From positions 157,115,577 through 157,179,576 of the forward strand of contig CP136065.1 in assembly GCA_032622095.1 (NCBI GenBank): a stretch of 64,000 nucleotides of DNA. The letters are read 5' to 3'. The notes under the pieces were generated by a model that saw only the letters and a list, made by a program, of their open reading frames with translations, made no database searches and had not been told where the DNA came from. The DNA is from Siphonodentalium dalli (Eukaryota > Mollusca > Scaphopoda > Gadilida > Siphonodentaliidae). The translations under genes and the position numbers were made by a program. Below, piece after piece: positions 11,477 to 23,470 of the stretch; positions within the stretch are counted from its first letter, which is position 1, and each line of letters starts with the position of its first letter.

Positions 11477-11941
11477 AGATGCATTATCTGAATTAACACT
11501 CCTAAATTACTATTTCTTTGGCTTCGAGGGTAACAAATATTTGATTCGATTCAAGGAACCCACCCATCAAAGCTCAGAGAGATCATATATCGATTTTTGA
11601 AGTTTGTTATTTTTCGAGATGTGCGATTATATGTGGCCCAGAAAAACGTCGTCAAACGAACTGTCTCGGACAGAATTGCAGATGAAGATGGACAACTGTA
11701 AAATCAAGTGGTAATAAGGCCAAATTTTTTGATACTCAAGTGATAATACGGCCATATTTCTATGAACAAAATGTTGATAAATAATGCTTTTGGGAAATTT
11801 GATACCATTGTTGACAGTGGTCAGCATTATTTTGTTGTAATTAATCGATTCTGATAACTAAAGCGTATTATGAAGAAATGTTGTTGTTGTTGTTGTTGTA
11901 TCTTGATGATATGGGGACCGTCTTGATTGGATTGAGTACCT
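11477..11941. mobile_element. TTAA-type MITE 'TACTCAATC' family, copy 1 (465 bp)
   Basis: TTAA at 11473-11476 flanks the left end and TTAT (mutated TTAA) follows the right end, GATTGGATTGAGTACCT. About 450 bases are shared with copies at 26014-26467 and 51446-51896, including TAAATTACTATTTCTTTGGC, ATATCGATTTTTGAAGTTTG and a GTT microsatellite near the right end that is longer here. It lies in the intron between two YEATS exons and has no intact gene. Confidence 0.75.
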
Positions 11942-12405
11942 TTATTATGTTCCCGGTTCAGATTTCGGATTCATTAAGTGTAATTGGGGTGGTAAACACA
12001 ATCAGGGTCAAGATCTTTAACCCATACCTTCAACCCTACTGAATCGAAATCAGCCATCTAGTGCATCTGTACATATCGTCTACGCCTCATTATGAATCAA
12101 ATTTATCAAACAAATTTCATAAAATCTTATATCCCAACATAACGAGTTGAAGTTCCTCTATATCTTAGCATTCTTCGGTGCATATCGCCCACCATTAACA
12201 ATCAAAATTTTATTTTGGGGGACCTTATATTTTCTATCATTATTCTCAAACATTAATACTTGACTACAGATCTTGTCTTAACAACATGTCTTAATAATTT
12301 AAAAAAATCACCCGTCAGCCAAAAACTCAGACAAGCTTGTGTTGTTGTTTGTAAATGTAATAGCATAAATTTACAGTAACTAGTCTTTCACTTTTTTAAT
12401 CTTAC

Positions 12406-12589
12406 CTCTTTTATTTTTTGTAAAACTCTCATGCAATTTAAATACAACTCTATCAACAAAGGGTTCGATCGATTGTCCCTCTGGTCCACGTACGAACACT
12501 GTCCAGTCATGGGTGAACCCTCCAGGAGTGACATTCTTCTTTTTAGAAGCCTTGTGGCCAAGTTCAACTTTCACTATGACATGTTCCAT
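12406..12589 (-). CDS. MLLT1/MLLT3: ENL/AF9 (YEATS) gene, N-terminal half of the YEATS domain
   Basis: This 184-base exon encodes 61 residues plus one base: MEHVIVKVELGHKASKKK, GGFTHDWTVFVRGPEGQ, FVDRVVFKLHESFTKNKR. It matches the AF9/ENL YEATS start (LELGHRA, GFTHDWMVFVRGPE, LHESF). The aromatic-cage and H-bond residues known in AF9 (F28, H56, S58, F59) are all present, at about F25, H53, S55 and F56. The acceptor TTATTTCAG lies directly before the ATG and the donor is AGAG|GTAAGA. Because the exon starts at this ATG, either it is the initiator with a 5' UTR exon upstream, or a tiny first coding exon adds a few residues, as in vertebrate genes. The next exon completes the codon as Val (KR-V-VTAPPY). 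Confidence 0.93.
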
Positions 12590-14697
12590 CTGAAATAACA
12601 AATGAATGTTTTTATTAGAAAATGCACTACTCTTGAGTTTCAATTATGCATACATGTACGCTCATTAATTTTGGGATACAATTCCCGCCTGTATGATGGT
12701 TATTCTGCCCTGTACGTTTATGCGTTGGGCTGTAACAAATCATTATTTATTCAATGTATCGTTCGATATGCATATTAATCATATTGTACTGGTACCAAGT
12801 GTACATGTATCTTGATACAGGAAATCAAGTAATTTCTTAATTTGGGCATGTGTAAAATAGCAAAACCTGCATTGTTCTCGCAAGTTTACATGTCTATGAT
12901 GTGTATTTGAAATTGACTCATCTAGCTACCGGCATAATTATTAAACTTCATTTTATTTAAAATTCATTTTATTTAAAATGAACACTATCTCCAGATATAA
13001 ATTATATTTTCCCGCGTTTCGCCAAGTATAGCAGGAAAATTATGTCTTGTACCGTTGGCGAAATAAACAACTCATGAGTATTGACCAATGGGGAGTCCCA
13101 TATATTGGTCACGTGATGTTTAGTAAATGGTAGAGGATATTATGTGCAGAGTCAGTTTTCAAGCGAAGCGCGACGACAGCATACAACTTTACAAACTAAA
13201 GGAATGTATTTCGGTTTCCCAAAGAGATATATAGAAGATATATAGAAGATAATTTTGCACCCTACATGTATATATAGTGTGCTTATTTTTTATGTTTACA
13301 AAAGTACTTATATTGAGTTTTTATATTTATTTGTGTGAACTCCGGATAACAATTTGGTTCAGTTCACTAGATTCAATCTAAAGTTATCATCTGGAAACCA
13401 AAAGCGGATGGACGGACGACGGACAACCCATTTACATAATATGACTGTTTTTTCAAACGGGCGAATAAAAATGTGAGTGAAATATGAATTGCCGTGATTG
13501 TGCACGCCCTGGATGTAATTATGTATATATAGGGTCCTCAATAAATGCGCACATAGCTTCGTGGCAAAAGGGTGTTATTGTTGTTTATTTGGGGTTAGGG
13601 AAGACCATGTTGGTTCTGATAGTTCAGGTGGTAATTCATTGAGAACACTCATTTAGTAATATTCTTATTGATCACAGAATGAAAATTAGTTGGTAGTTGT
13701 TTGGTATATACATTCATGAACTTCACAGTGAAAGAGAAAAATTATCAGTGACAGTTACTAGTACATTGTATTTTATGGTTACTTTTGCCACATGGGACCA
13801 AAATAGGGATAACAATGCATAGTGTTCCGTAATTTTTATTGTAATATGACCTTGCCTGAAGCTACTTGCAAGGCTAGTCCTGATGGGCCTGATGTGTTCC
13901 CATGGATATAATTAATGACTTTTTGTGGTACAATCAACACTAATACCATGCCAAATGCCAGCATCTCACTTTCAAAATTCAATCCACAAGTGAATTGGTT
14001 AAAATTATGCTAGGCTGATGACAAAAATGTTTTGATATATGATACTAATGATAATTTGAGATGTAACAGGAGCAAGCCATACAAAACTGAAAATGACCAA
14101 GAAAATCATTTGCCATTTAATAATGACATAATCATTTTTATTTTACACTTAGAAGAAGCAAAATTTCTGGTGGATAATTATACCAAATAAGGATTAAAAT
14201 TGAAATATAGTGGATTTTCACTCTCTGCAGCCTACAACCATGGGGCATTAACAAGAAAGACTTTTAATAGTCGCCCCATTCATATATTATATAGTTGGTT
14301 TCGAAAGATTATTTGGCCTGTAGCTCATTTAATTCCAATGAAATCAGTTGAATTGCAAAAGAAATAAGGTAATACAAGGCATGAATTCTCAAACAGAAAT
14401 AAGTTTCTTTGTTGTCAAATTCTACTATACATGCCAATGATAGGTCATGCATCGTGCATTTATATCTGAAGTACCAGTTCTTTGCTTTGTATATGTAGTG
14501 GTACTAGTAAATAGTTCCGTCATTTGAGAGACTACAATATGGAAAATCTGAAAAACATCACCAAAATTTGCCATATTTTCTTGAGAAAAAACAGGCATTC
14601 CGCTAATTTCCAGTATATATAATAGAACATTTTATGGATAACCATTTTAACTTTTGCATCATGGTCGATATTCTATCCAAACAATAAACATGTGGCT
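12590..14697. other. 5' region of ENL/AF9; no further exon identified
   Basis: The sequence is AT-rich with no convincing coding exon. An ATTTTATTTAAAAT word is repeated near 12950-12980. A promoter-like patch lies at 13060-13160. A first exon of the ENL/AF9 gene should lie here on the minus strand, but I could not choose one. Confidence 0.5.
13060..13160 (-). promoter_or_regulatory. Candidate ENL/AF9 promoter patch
   Basis: Within 100 bases there are GACCAATGGG, ATTGGTCACGTGATG (a CCAAT box in reverse beside an E-box CACGTG) and nearby CpG-containing sequence (GCGAAGCGCGACGACAGC, 13163-13180). It lies about 0.5 kb upstream of the first recognised ENL/AF9 exon. Clustered CCAAT/E-box motifs suit a TATA-less promoter, but strand and start site cannot be fixed from sequence alone. 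Confidence 0.35.
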
Positions 14698-15464
14698 TAG
14701 AGCCCGAAGCCGCCATCGCATGCTGCCGCTGCCAGCCATTTTATCCTAACGTCAGCCACATGATAAAAACTCCGCCACCGGAATTGTAAAATGGCTGAGT
14801 CGTGTGCATGGGCTTATATGTCAAGAACAACTGTAATGTGAATCGCAAAGAACTAAACCGCTTTGCCTAATATCGGCATACACGCATGGACACTGCTTGG
14901 TTGTTATATTATCAGATCACCTGGCCCTCTCAATGTGGAATAGACTATTCCAATGCATGCTTTCATATAACTGAATGGGAGCATCCATTCAGTATTGAAA
15001 CTTGAAAGGGTTAAAATATAAATTGTTAATTTCGACATGACTCAGTCACAGACATTGCTGGCATTTGTCATATATGCACATAACCTGTAGAATAGAATAA
15101 AAAATAGTTTGAAGTATTATATATCATTACTATCGGATTCATCCTTCAATGATGCATGCCTATATCGCAAGATGCCAGTGATGATAGTAGTCTGAAGTAA
15201 ACAGAAGTCCCAATGTAACTTGTACCGATTAGGAAACTACATAGTACATCCATTCGTTTTTTTTAGCGTTTGTGGTGAACCCGTAGAATTCCAGACCACA
15301 CATATTCTTTTTGGTGTTGGGCTTTTCCATAATGGCGAAAATAAACGAAGGACTTGGGGTCTATAACTGGGGATTAGGACAATTTCAGAAACGAAAATAC
15401 GCTGAATAATAAAGTCTCAGCCGGCTGAGCTGCCATATTTTGTCAGTCGTGGCTTCGGGGTCTA
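14698..15464. mobile_element. hAT-like non-autonomous element, 767 bp, 8-bp TSD
   Basis: An exact 8-base duplication ATGTGGCT lies at 14690-14697 and 15465-15472. The ends are TAGAGCCCGAAGCC and, in reverse complement, TAGACCCCGAAGCC. An 8-base TSD with (T/C)AG-type ends is the hAT signature. Inside, 14930-15010 looks like the right end of a TTAA-type MITE (CATTCAGTATTGAA, then AAAGGGTTAA). No transposase is seen. Confidence 0.7.
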
Positions 15465-15633
15465 ATGTGGCTGGAACAGCATGAAGTACTGTGTGAGATT
15501 TAGAGTGGGTCTATAAAATCTGTTATAACTTAGTTATCTTTCACAGTTTTGGGTGTGTAGTAATTTCATATATACTCCTCTCAGAATGTAACGTAAAACA
15601 AAAAATAAATACTCCCCAAAATAGTAAAAAAAA

Positions 15634-16672
15634 CAAGGGGTACGCATCTAAGATGCTTTTGTCGAGTTTTTTGGCAGTCGAACCAAACTTCTGCCAATAA
15701 GGTGCACAACTCCGGGGGAAAAAATTTGACGGTGGTATATTATTGCAATAGACCTATATACCAAATATCAATTGAATCCGTTAATATTTCATTGAGTTAT
15801 CGCACTAACGGTGATAAAATTGTGATTAAAATAGACAAACTAAGAGCTTATAACTCCGGAAAAAAAATTCGGACAAACCAAGTTTTCGAACTCGTCCGAG
15901 ATATTGTTGCAATAGACTCATATACCAAATATTGTTTAAATCGGTTAATATTTCATTGAGTTATCGCGCTAACGGTGATAACATTGCTAAAAATAGACAA
16001 ACTAAGACCCATAATTCTGCAAAAAAAAATTTGGACAAACCTGGTTTTCGAACTCGTCCGAGATATTGTTGCAGGAGACTCATAACCAAATATTGTTGAA
16101 ATCGGTTAATATTTCATCGAGTTATCGCGCTAACGGTGATAAAATTGCTAAAAATAGACAAACTAAGACCCATAACTCCGCGAAAAAAATTCGGACAAAC
16201 CTGGTTTTCGAACTCGTCCGAGATATTGTTGCAGAAGACTCATATACCAAATATTGTTGAAATCGGTTAATAATTCATCGAGTTATCGCGCTAACGGTTA
16301 TAAATTTGCTAAAAATAGACAAACTAAGACCCATAACTCCGGGAAAAAAAATCGGACAAACCTGGTTTTCGAACTCGTCCGAGATATTGTTGCAAGAGTC
16401 TCATATACCAAATATTGTTGAAATTGGTTAATATTTGCGTGAGTTATTGCGCTATCGGTAAAAAACTTAACTAAAAACCATCTAAGATGGATTACTCTTG
16501 TAAAAAAAATTTCGGACGGGACCGATTTTCTACAGGCAGTAAACAGTCATTGGGAGCAACTGCCATACCAACAATTTTTTGAATCCGTTCACAAATGTTA
16601 TAAGGCATTCTTTAGGCCCGCCCGCCCGCCAACCGTCCCTCGCCAAACCATAAGTCGAGTTTTAACTCGACT
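15634..16672 (-). mobile_element. Helentron/HINE-like satellite-cored element A (161-bp monomers)
   Basis: About five tandem monomers of 160-162 bases form the core; GGACAAAC starts at 15871, 16033, 16193 and 16354. On the minus strand the element opens with the hairpin GTCGAGTT/AACTCGAC (16654-16671), then ATGGTTTGGCG, then a GGCGGGCGGGCGGGC run. The core has an ATTTGGTATATGAG phrase. It ends in hairpin GCATCTTAGATGC (15644-15656) followed by nine bases and TTGTT. Hairpin, short spacer and TT at the 3' end is what Helitron-like elements show. Plus-strand ORFs here are repeat artefacts. Confidence 0.65.
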
Positions 16673-19193
16673 AAAAATCAGATAACTGCACTAACTCTTC
16701 AGTTGCTGTTGTGTTTGAAGGAAAAAGCCCGATACAAAGAGTTTTATCGGGAATTTTTACATAATATATTCTGAGGGCAAACATAGCTCTATCGGGATAT
16801 CTTAAAAGATAGCCATGTTTTGGGATTAATTAACCCTTCAACAACTGAACCCACTGATAATAAATTGGCTCTTCGCTCCTCAGACTGTCTGATCAGAGTG
16901 TCTGATGAAAATGAAACTTCTCTGTTTAAATGTCCCCTTTTTTGCGTTGAACGGTGATAGAGACCTCATTTGCTGAGTGAATGGATCAATTATATCAGCC
17001 TTAATCAGCTTAATTCCAAGGTCACAAACCCTGTTTTGATAACAATTTATTTGAGACCTCAAGTTTAGGCCACGTTGATCAGCAAATATCAAAATCTTGG
17101 GCATCGTCAGTCACCAAAAAAAGTCATATACATGTATACCTAAGTTTGTCGTTTATCAGAATTTATGCATGAATTTTCTACATATCTCAGGGACATATAC
17201 TTTTGCGAAAATGTCAATTAAAAAAACAAATTACTACCTGCATGTGACAAAGTTTCAGAAAACTGCACTATAGTTGAAATATATAGTTGCAAATTTGATG
17301 TAGTGTTAGAATTCCCACGATAAATGCAGTTATATTGGGAACTTTCACATAAAATTGTCAAATGAGATACCTAATTGAGAGTCACTACACCGGCCACAGC
17401 CGAAAACACTTCATTTATTTGGCATTGTCACGATTGAATGAGCGAAAAATTATTATGAATATACAGGACACTCAGGGCATATATTAATATATGGAAAATT
17501 AAAACAACACCATGAACATGCACCGAATAGAGTTCACATGTCGGCTCGTGTTTTTATAAGCTTTATTTTTGACACGACAGTGCTTCATGTATCTACCCCG
17601 CTCAATCAGCCTTCTATATTTTTGTCAAAACAATAACTTTCCAAACAGCACTTATGACAAATCACAAGGGAAGATAACTCACCAGGCGATGATAATTCAC
17701 CACGTATACACAATGTCATTGACCTGCCCCGCAGTAATTCCATTACACTCACGTGCTCATGTCGATTCTGCATTTTACATTGCCACTCAGATGAGGTCAT
17801 ATACATGTAGGTAGACACAAATAACTCCGACTCCGTGTTTTTAATTAGTCTACTCATTTGACGTCACATGAGGATTTGCGATGGAGATAGCCGACAACCA
17901 GTAGGGTTATTATTTATTTATTTCTCGGCTTATTTATTATGTGATTGTTATGGGACTTGGATCATTGTGATCATAATAGGGGTGGCTTTTCGATAGTGTT
18001 TTGTTGTATTCATCAGGATAGCAATCCTTTAAGGAATAGAAACACGAATTGTAATCATCAAGATTCTACCAACAACAACAACAACCGGAATTCTCGTTCC
18101 GTGCTTTCCAGTGACATCATGTGGGGTGATGGTTACATTGTAGACTCTCCCATTTTTCTTGGAAGTATCACTACGCGGTGACTCATCTACAACAACATCT
18201 TCATGTATGCACTGACAGATAGCTCAAGCTAGCATCTGGACCAATCAAATGCCCAAATTTCAATGAAATCAAAAGTACTGGTAGTTGGACAACAAACAAA
18301 GAAATACTATATAATTTATTCTTTGTGGTGAAACACAAAAATAATAGATAATTTACAAACTTATTTAATTTCGAAACTGAGAATTCATGTATAAGTAGAT
18401 GTTTTCTTCAACAAAATAAAGCACATTCATGGATCATGTTTATAGATAAACTGATAAAAAGAGTTTGTCTTGGACTGCTTCTCGACCTGTTTTAGCGGCT
18501 CAAATGAGCCATGCTTTTTTATTTTATGGTATCCTTTTTTATTTTATAGGGTACCAACCAACCAGAAGCCAGTTCCACTTGATATAATCTTCGTTAATTG
18601 CTTTCTATTACCCAAATAAAATTGATTTTATTAACAAAAATATGATTTATGTTTATGAAAAAGCAAGGTCTCAAATTCAATTGCCCTGACTCAAGGTCTC
18701 AATCAACCAGGTCCGGGCCCAATCGTCCAAGGTCCCAATCGCCCAAGGTCCCAATTGTCTGACAATCAATCAAATAATATCAAAGTTAAACTTGAAAATG
18801 TATTTAATACTATTACTTATTTACTACACAGGCCTTCTAAACAGTGACTGGGATCTTAATAAATAGAAATTTAATACATCTATTCTCTATAGGAAAGAGA
18901 AGGTATGAATCCCAAAGTTTGGAAATTTACTGAGATCGACCCAAGAGTTTTCAAATTGTTTCAAAACTTTTCAAATATTATACTTTACCACTATTTTATA
19001 CTCTATTACATGTGCTTGCTTCTATTATTATAAATTACGAGAAACACGAATCCGCTGTCAAAATTGTCGTAGGACGCCCTCTTCTTGAATTATCCGTCAT
19101 TTTAGATAGTATATCTCGACCATTATTTTGATTTTGATTGTGAATGTAAGCAGTACTATGCACAAATGCCATGCACGGAAGTAAAAGTTAACA
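16673..19193. other. AT-rich intergenic stretch, no gene recognised
   Basis: Short ORFs on both strands lack recognisable motifs. At 18470-18555 a TTTTTATTTTATGG/TTTTTATTTTATAGGG duplication and small hairpins occur. At 18685-18765 the phrase AAGGTCCCAATCGCCC is repeated several times in a short degenerate tandem. Confidence 0.5.
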
Positions 19194-19212
19194 GTGTATG
19201 TAGCACAATTTA

Positions 19213-19385
19213 TCACCCGACAGCCTGTTCTCTTGCCACTTCTGATGAGGCTTCGTTTGTCTTTGATGTCACAGCCGACGTTTGGCGGTAATATTCAAAG
19301 AATTCGGTGTGCGACATGTTCTCACAGTCGTCGCGGACCAGCGGCTTCCTTTGATGTCGTGTTACGGCATTGTCATTCTTTATAA
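19213..19385 (-). CDS. Unrecognised open segment, possible exon
   Basis: A CpG-rich minus-strand open stretch reads NDNAVTRHQRKPLVRDDC, then ENMSHTEFFEYYRQTSAV and ends AREQAVG-stop at about 19213. It is polar, with a composition more like real protein than its AT-rich surroundings. The upstream part of the ORF lies inside the Harbinger-like terminus at 19386, so the true start or splice acceptor is unclear. I do not recognise a family. It could be a host exon next to the insertion or a captured fragment. Confidence 0.25.
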
Positions 19386-20265
19386 GGCCTAACAAAAAAA
19401 GACCCGTGTTTGGGGTCACATGGTCTGAAAATATTAGGGTAGGTAGGGATTATCTTTTTTCTTTTTTTTTAATAATTAAACATACCGCATAATAATTTAA
19501 CCTTGTAATGATATTGTGAATGTATTAATTCCCCCATGTACTCTGACAGCCATATAGTATATGAGATGTGACATATTTCACATCAACCAGGCCTAGATGG
19601 ATAATAATTTACACATACCATATTCATTTTAATATATTAAAATAATTTGATATAATTTCAGAACAAACATCAATTCGCAATACAAGTCATGGTCGGACGG
19701 AGGTCAATTCTATAATCCACAATTTTTTTCAGCGGACAATATTAAAGCAATTTTAACAACTTTTGCCAATTCATTTCAGAACAAAGTTCAACAAACATCA
19801 ATTCCCAATACAAGTCATGGAAAATAAAACAAAATGTAACACATTCAATTATTAATGCAAGTCTTTGGTTTGGCCATATCAAATATTCATTTAATATTGT
19901 ACTAGTATGTGTTTCTATTCATGTATTAAAATTTATTATACCGGTACTTGTATCTATAGTATTTGAATGTCTTTAAATACTGAATGTATTATCTATTAAA
20001 AGCGTTTATATTTGTTGAATACATGTGAAAGTCAAATATTTATTATTGTATGTGTTTCTATTCATGTATTTAAATTTATTTCACTGGTAGTTGTTTCTAT
20101 TGTATTTAAGTGTCTTTTTTAATAAATATTGAATGTATTTATATCTATTAAAAGCGTTATATTTGTTGAATACAATTTATCGAATATGACAAAACACCCT
20201 TGTTGATCAAGCAGTAGGACTTATTTTTCCCAGATTATTATACTCACACAATTCAATGCAGATAA

Positions 20266-20505
20266 GCTAGGAATATTTTTTTTTAACATCAACAAATGGT
20301 AGCGTCTTTTTTTTGTCCTTCAAAACTTTAAGATGTTTGTCAGATTTCACATGGGAATCCAACGCGCTTTTCCCATGTTCGCCACGCTAAATGTTTTCAG
20401 GCAAAGTTTGCATTTTGCAGAATACCTGTCGCCCAGAACAATCATTAACCAGTCTTTGTAACTTTCGGAAGTTAACCAACAATCTTGGAATGTGCATTTC
20501 CCCAT
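20266..20505 (-). pseudogene. BED-like zinc-finger N-terminus of a transposase-type protein, frameshifted
   Basis: From the ATG at 20505 the frame reads MGKCTFQDCWLTSESYKDW, then LGDRYSAKCKLCLKTFSVAN MGK. A one-base shift near 20363 is needed to continue KSALDSHVKSDKHLKVLKD, and a stop follows about 20 codons later. The CxxC ... HxxxxxH spacing (CKLC ... SHVKSDKH) and the 'TFSV.NMG.SAL.SH.KS.KH' phrase are typical of the N-terminal finger of widespread transposase-related proteins. Only this finger remains; no catalytic domain follows. It lies inside the TAA-flanked element 19386-20886. Confidence 0.55.
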
Positions 20506-20569
20506 TTTTTATTGGTAATTATCGAAAATAATCATCGAAAACAGTACACACACGACAACATTTTAGCAG

Positions 20570-20720
20570 ACTGACACGACAGTCACATGCGATAATACGT
20601 CGCGCTTTGCGATTGGCCAACGTCACTGCAACTATCCAATGAGAATGCTCGATACATCGCTGCTCTATTATAATATAACTGCGCTATTTATATCTCGCTC
20701 CAATGCGGTCATTTACCATA
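20570..20720 (-). promoter_or_regulatory. CCAAT-rich promoter-like patch inside the Harbinger-like element
   Basis: GATTGGCCAACGTCACTG, TATCCAATGAG and a CpG-rich stretch lie just upstream (minus-strand sense) of the zinc-finger ATG at 20505. CCAAT boxes in both orientations and a CRE half-site are seen; the start site is not defined. Confidence 0.3.
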
Positions 20721-22261
20721 AACCCGGAAATGTAAGAGGTGATTAATTACGGATTAAAAGCCGTATATAAAAGATGTAAGATTGGAATTCAAAGTTTTTT
20801 AGAAATCTCAATAAAAAGTTTAGGGTCGCATGGTTTTATTAGGCACGATCGGGTGACCCCAAACACAGGTATTTTTTTGTTAGGCCTAAATTATGTTCAA
20901 CTGTGAATTTATGTTTCTGTGGATCGGTAATTAGCGATCATTATAGCCAAAATGGACGATGTGCATCGGACTGCATCTACTAGTATGTTCATTTTTTAAA
21001 TTTCATACTGTAAAATGGTCACCATTATTCACAAAGTTCGCGGGACATGGAATGTTCAAAGTTACTAGACAGTTAATCAGTAACAAGTTTGTGTCATCAC
21101 TTATTAGTACTACATACATTACGTTCTCAAACGTGGTAAACTATATAAACTATTAATTTGTAATTAACAAGCAGCGCGTGCACACACTGAAGCCCGCGAA
21201 ATAAAAGTGCTCTATATATGTTAGGTGACATAATAATGAATCGATACATTATGGGATTCTCTGCAAAACTAACTATAGTCTGTTTTCAATAAGTATGCGA
21301 CAATTCCACACGCTTTCAATTAGCACCGTGGCGCATGTTCATGTGGAACATTGATTGACTGTACATACAGATATTAGAAAAAATTCTCGTCTGCGGGAAT
21401 AATAACTGGGAGGGCGTTTACCGGCGGCGCAAATTTAAGTTTAGGTGGCCGATGACGGGCGGGGGCCTCAGAATGACAAGCCTGCTGACTGACAGTTTAT
21501 AACTGGATGAAAAGTAGTCATTGTAATTTCGCATTTATCACTTGTTTACCTGGGTGTAACATAGGCTGTATAGTGTATATATGAACGATTAATCGACTAA
21601 CCGTCGATTATAACGGTCGATTATGAAAACTCATAGTCGTGCCAACCATAAGGCTAAAATATATGCTCTGGAAGGCCTGTGATTTACTATTAGTATTACT
21701 AATAGTAATACTACTACTACTAGTATACTATATAATATACTATTTATAATATAATATTACCATTTTGATCATCAGGAGTTATTAGATGCTCAATTTGCTG
21801 TTGAACTCAGAAGTTCCACCTTGGTGTTTCGATGCAGCATATAATAGATTCATTGTTCTAATTGTAGTCTCATATTTCAAATCTTATTATTTTTCAGTTT
21901 TCACTTTTATCAAAATTTTCATGCCGAATTTTATTGATTGAGCCTGAGGACTTCGTCAAAACAATTTCCCCTCATTCTGTCGCTCTGAATATTTTTATTC
22001 CAAAACAATCTGGTCAGTTAATGTAATTTGCAATATCAAACTATTGTTTCTCTGTTAATATCCAGTGAAAAGGGAGATTTCGTTAGAATATTAAATATTT
22101 TTTCATCACGAAATGGCGAAAATACAACACCGGAAGTCTTTCACCGGGTACGTTCCTTTCTCTTACAGAACTGTAGATGCTCGTAGCGGAAGACTCGCTT
22201 GTAGCGGGAATATTTTTCTCTATTTCTTCGTCATAATTATGACAGCTCGAGCACATACCCC

Positions 22262-22335
22262 TGGGAAAAATTACTAAATTACCAATATATACTACACTGG
22301 TATAGTCTATATTGGTATTTTAGTAATTTTCCCCC
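22262..22335. repeat. Inverted repeat with 27-bp arms
   Basis: GGGAAAAATTACTAAATTAC on the left pairs with GTATTTTAGTAATTTTCCCC on the right, with about two mismatches in 27 bases and a ~20-base loop. AGCTCGAG words flank both sides. This is probably a MITE relic; no target duplication could be assigned. Confidence 0.5.
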
Positions 22336-23289
22336 GTCTCCGTAAGCTCGAGGACCGTTTAAGTTCCAAGACAATGTGGGACTCAATGGTGTTAATTTGA
22401 CTCAAAAGATGAGATGATGGTCACATTTTGTTTTGACTGCCTAAATTTTGATGTAACAATAACAATGTAAACATTTGAGTGAATAGAACATAAAAACAAG
22501 AAACAGACTAGATGAAGTAGTTATGATTGAAGGTGAGAAGAGAAAAGTGCCAGTGAGTGATAGCTTGCAGAACTGATCTAGAGCATCAAATGTATGAGCA
22601 ACACATAAATGATGTTTTTAAACGCATATTATTACACCAAATTCCGTTCTCTGCACGATCAAAGTACAGATTCGAGAACATCTGCTAATCACGGTGTATA
22701 TAACGGACAGAACCAACGAAAGTCCACAGCACGTGTATGCCGTAAAATTAATCTGTGGATAATGTCACCTAGAACAGAACCTATAGAGAGAAATCTTACA
22801 GTTGCTGATCGAATGTGACCCCGTGGCCCACCAAAAGAGTGAGACGACGTACGTGCATCCACATGCACGACAGTTGCTAAATAGCTTCTGGAGCAACCGA
22901 TGGAATGACAAGAAACCCATACCGGTAGTATATATAAATTATAATATGATATATATTGGTTTTGAACATGAATGTACTACCTACCTCATAATTCCGTTAA
23001 AACAACCAATCCTTCAAATTATTAAAACAAATTACGGCTTATTACTTAAGGTTTCTCATTCACCACACCAGAAAGCCTCTAAATACACACCCGGTACTTC
23101 GCAGCACGACCTGTATTCTACATTCCAACTGAGTCATACATCATCAGCAAAGTTAGCTTTTATATTATGCATTGTGTTCACGCAATAACATTTTCAAGAG
23201 TGGCCCGGCCATTGTTCATACCTAAACATCGAAAGCAATTAACGTAGTCATAAAAGTTACAACTGCAACATGAGACATCCGCGAAGATA

Positions 23290-23470
23290 CATCCGCGAAA
23301 ACCCGAAATATGTTGTCCTGCGAGATATCCCCATCGCTATAGCTCCATTGACACGGCCAGATCGGCCTTACTGCAATTTCCTAAAATAACTCGCATCGCG
23401 CGTGAAACCGGAAATGTGTTATCCTGCCATATATCCCCAATCGCCCCATTTGCACGGCCAGATCCGAGTA
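23290..23470. repeat. Imperfect tandem duplication, 106-bp period
   Basis: GAAATATGTTGTCCTGCGA (23305) and GAAATGTGTTATCCTGCCA (23411) begin matching blocks that both end in CACGGCCAGATC. The blocks are CpG-richer than the surroundings. Confidence 0.6.

Larger units (their letters stand above)
19386..20886. mobile_element. PIF/Harbinger-like element, 1501 bp, TAA TSD
   Basis: TAA at 19383-19385 and 20887-20889 flanks ends GGCCTAACAAAAAAAGACCC and, in reverse complement, GGCCTAACAAAAAAATACCT. The pairing continues through GTGTTTGGGGTCAC. A 3-base TAA/TTA duplication and GGCC-type ends fit PIF/Harbinger. Inside are two direct repeats (ACATCAATTCGCAATACAAG-type at ~19668 and ~19795; a ~130-base block at ~19905 and ~20045) and a broken zinc-finger gene on the minus strand. 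No Harbinger transposase is seen. Confidence 0.65.

Noticed and set aside
15640-16600. CRISPR-like array
   Set aside because: The ~161-base monomers repeat in full without short repeats and unique spacers, and the genome is clearly eukaryotic.
15634-16672. Classical Helitron with CTRR end
   Set aside because: The hairpin-proximal CTAA at 16671 lies at the other end from the proper 3' hairpin; the Helentron-like reading with TT flanks fits all three elements better.
22609-23188. Possible exon in CpG-richer sequence
   Set aside because: The frames do not join into a known family and splice sites are not convincing.
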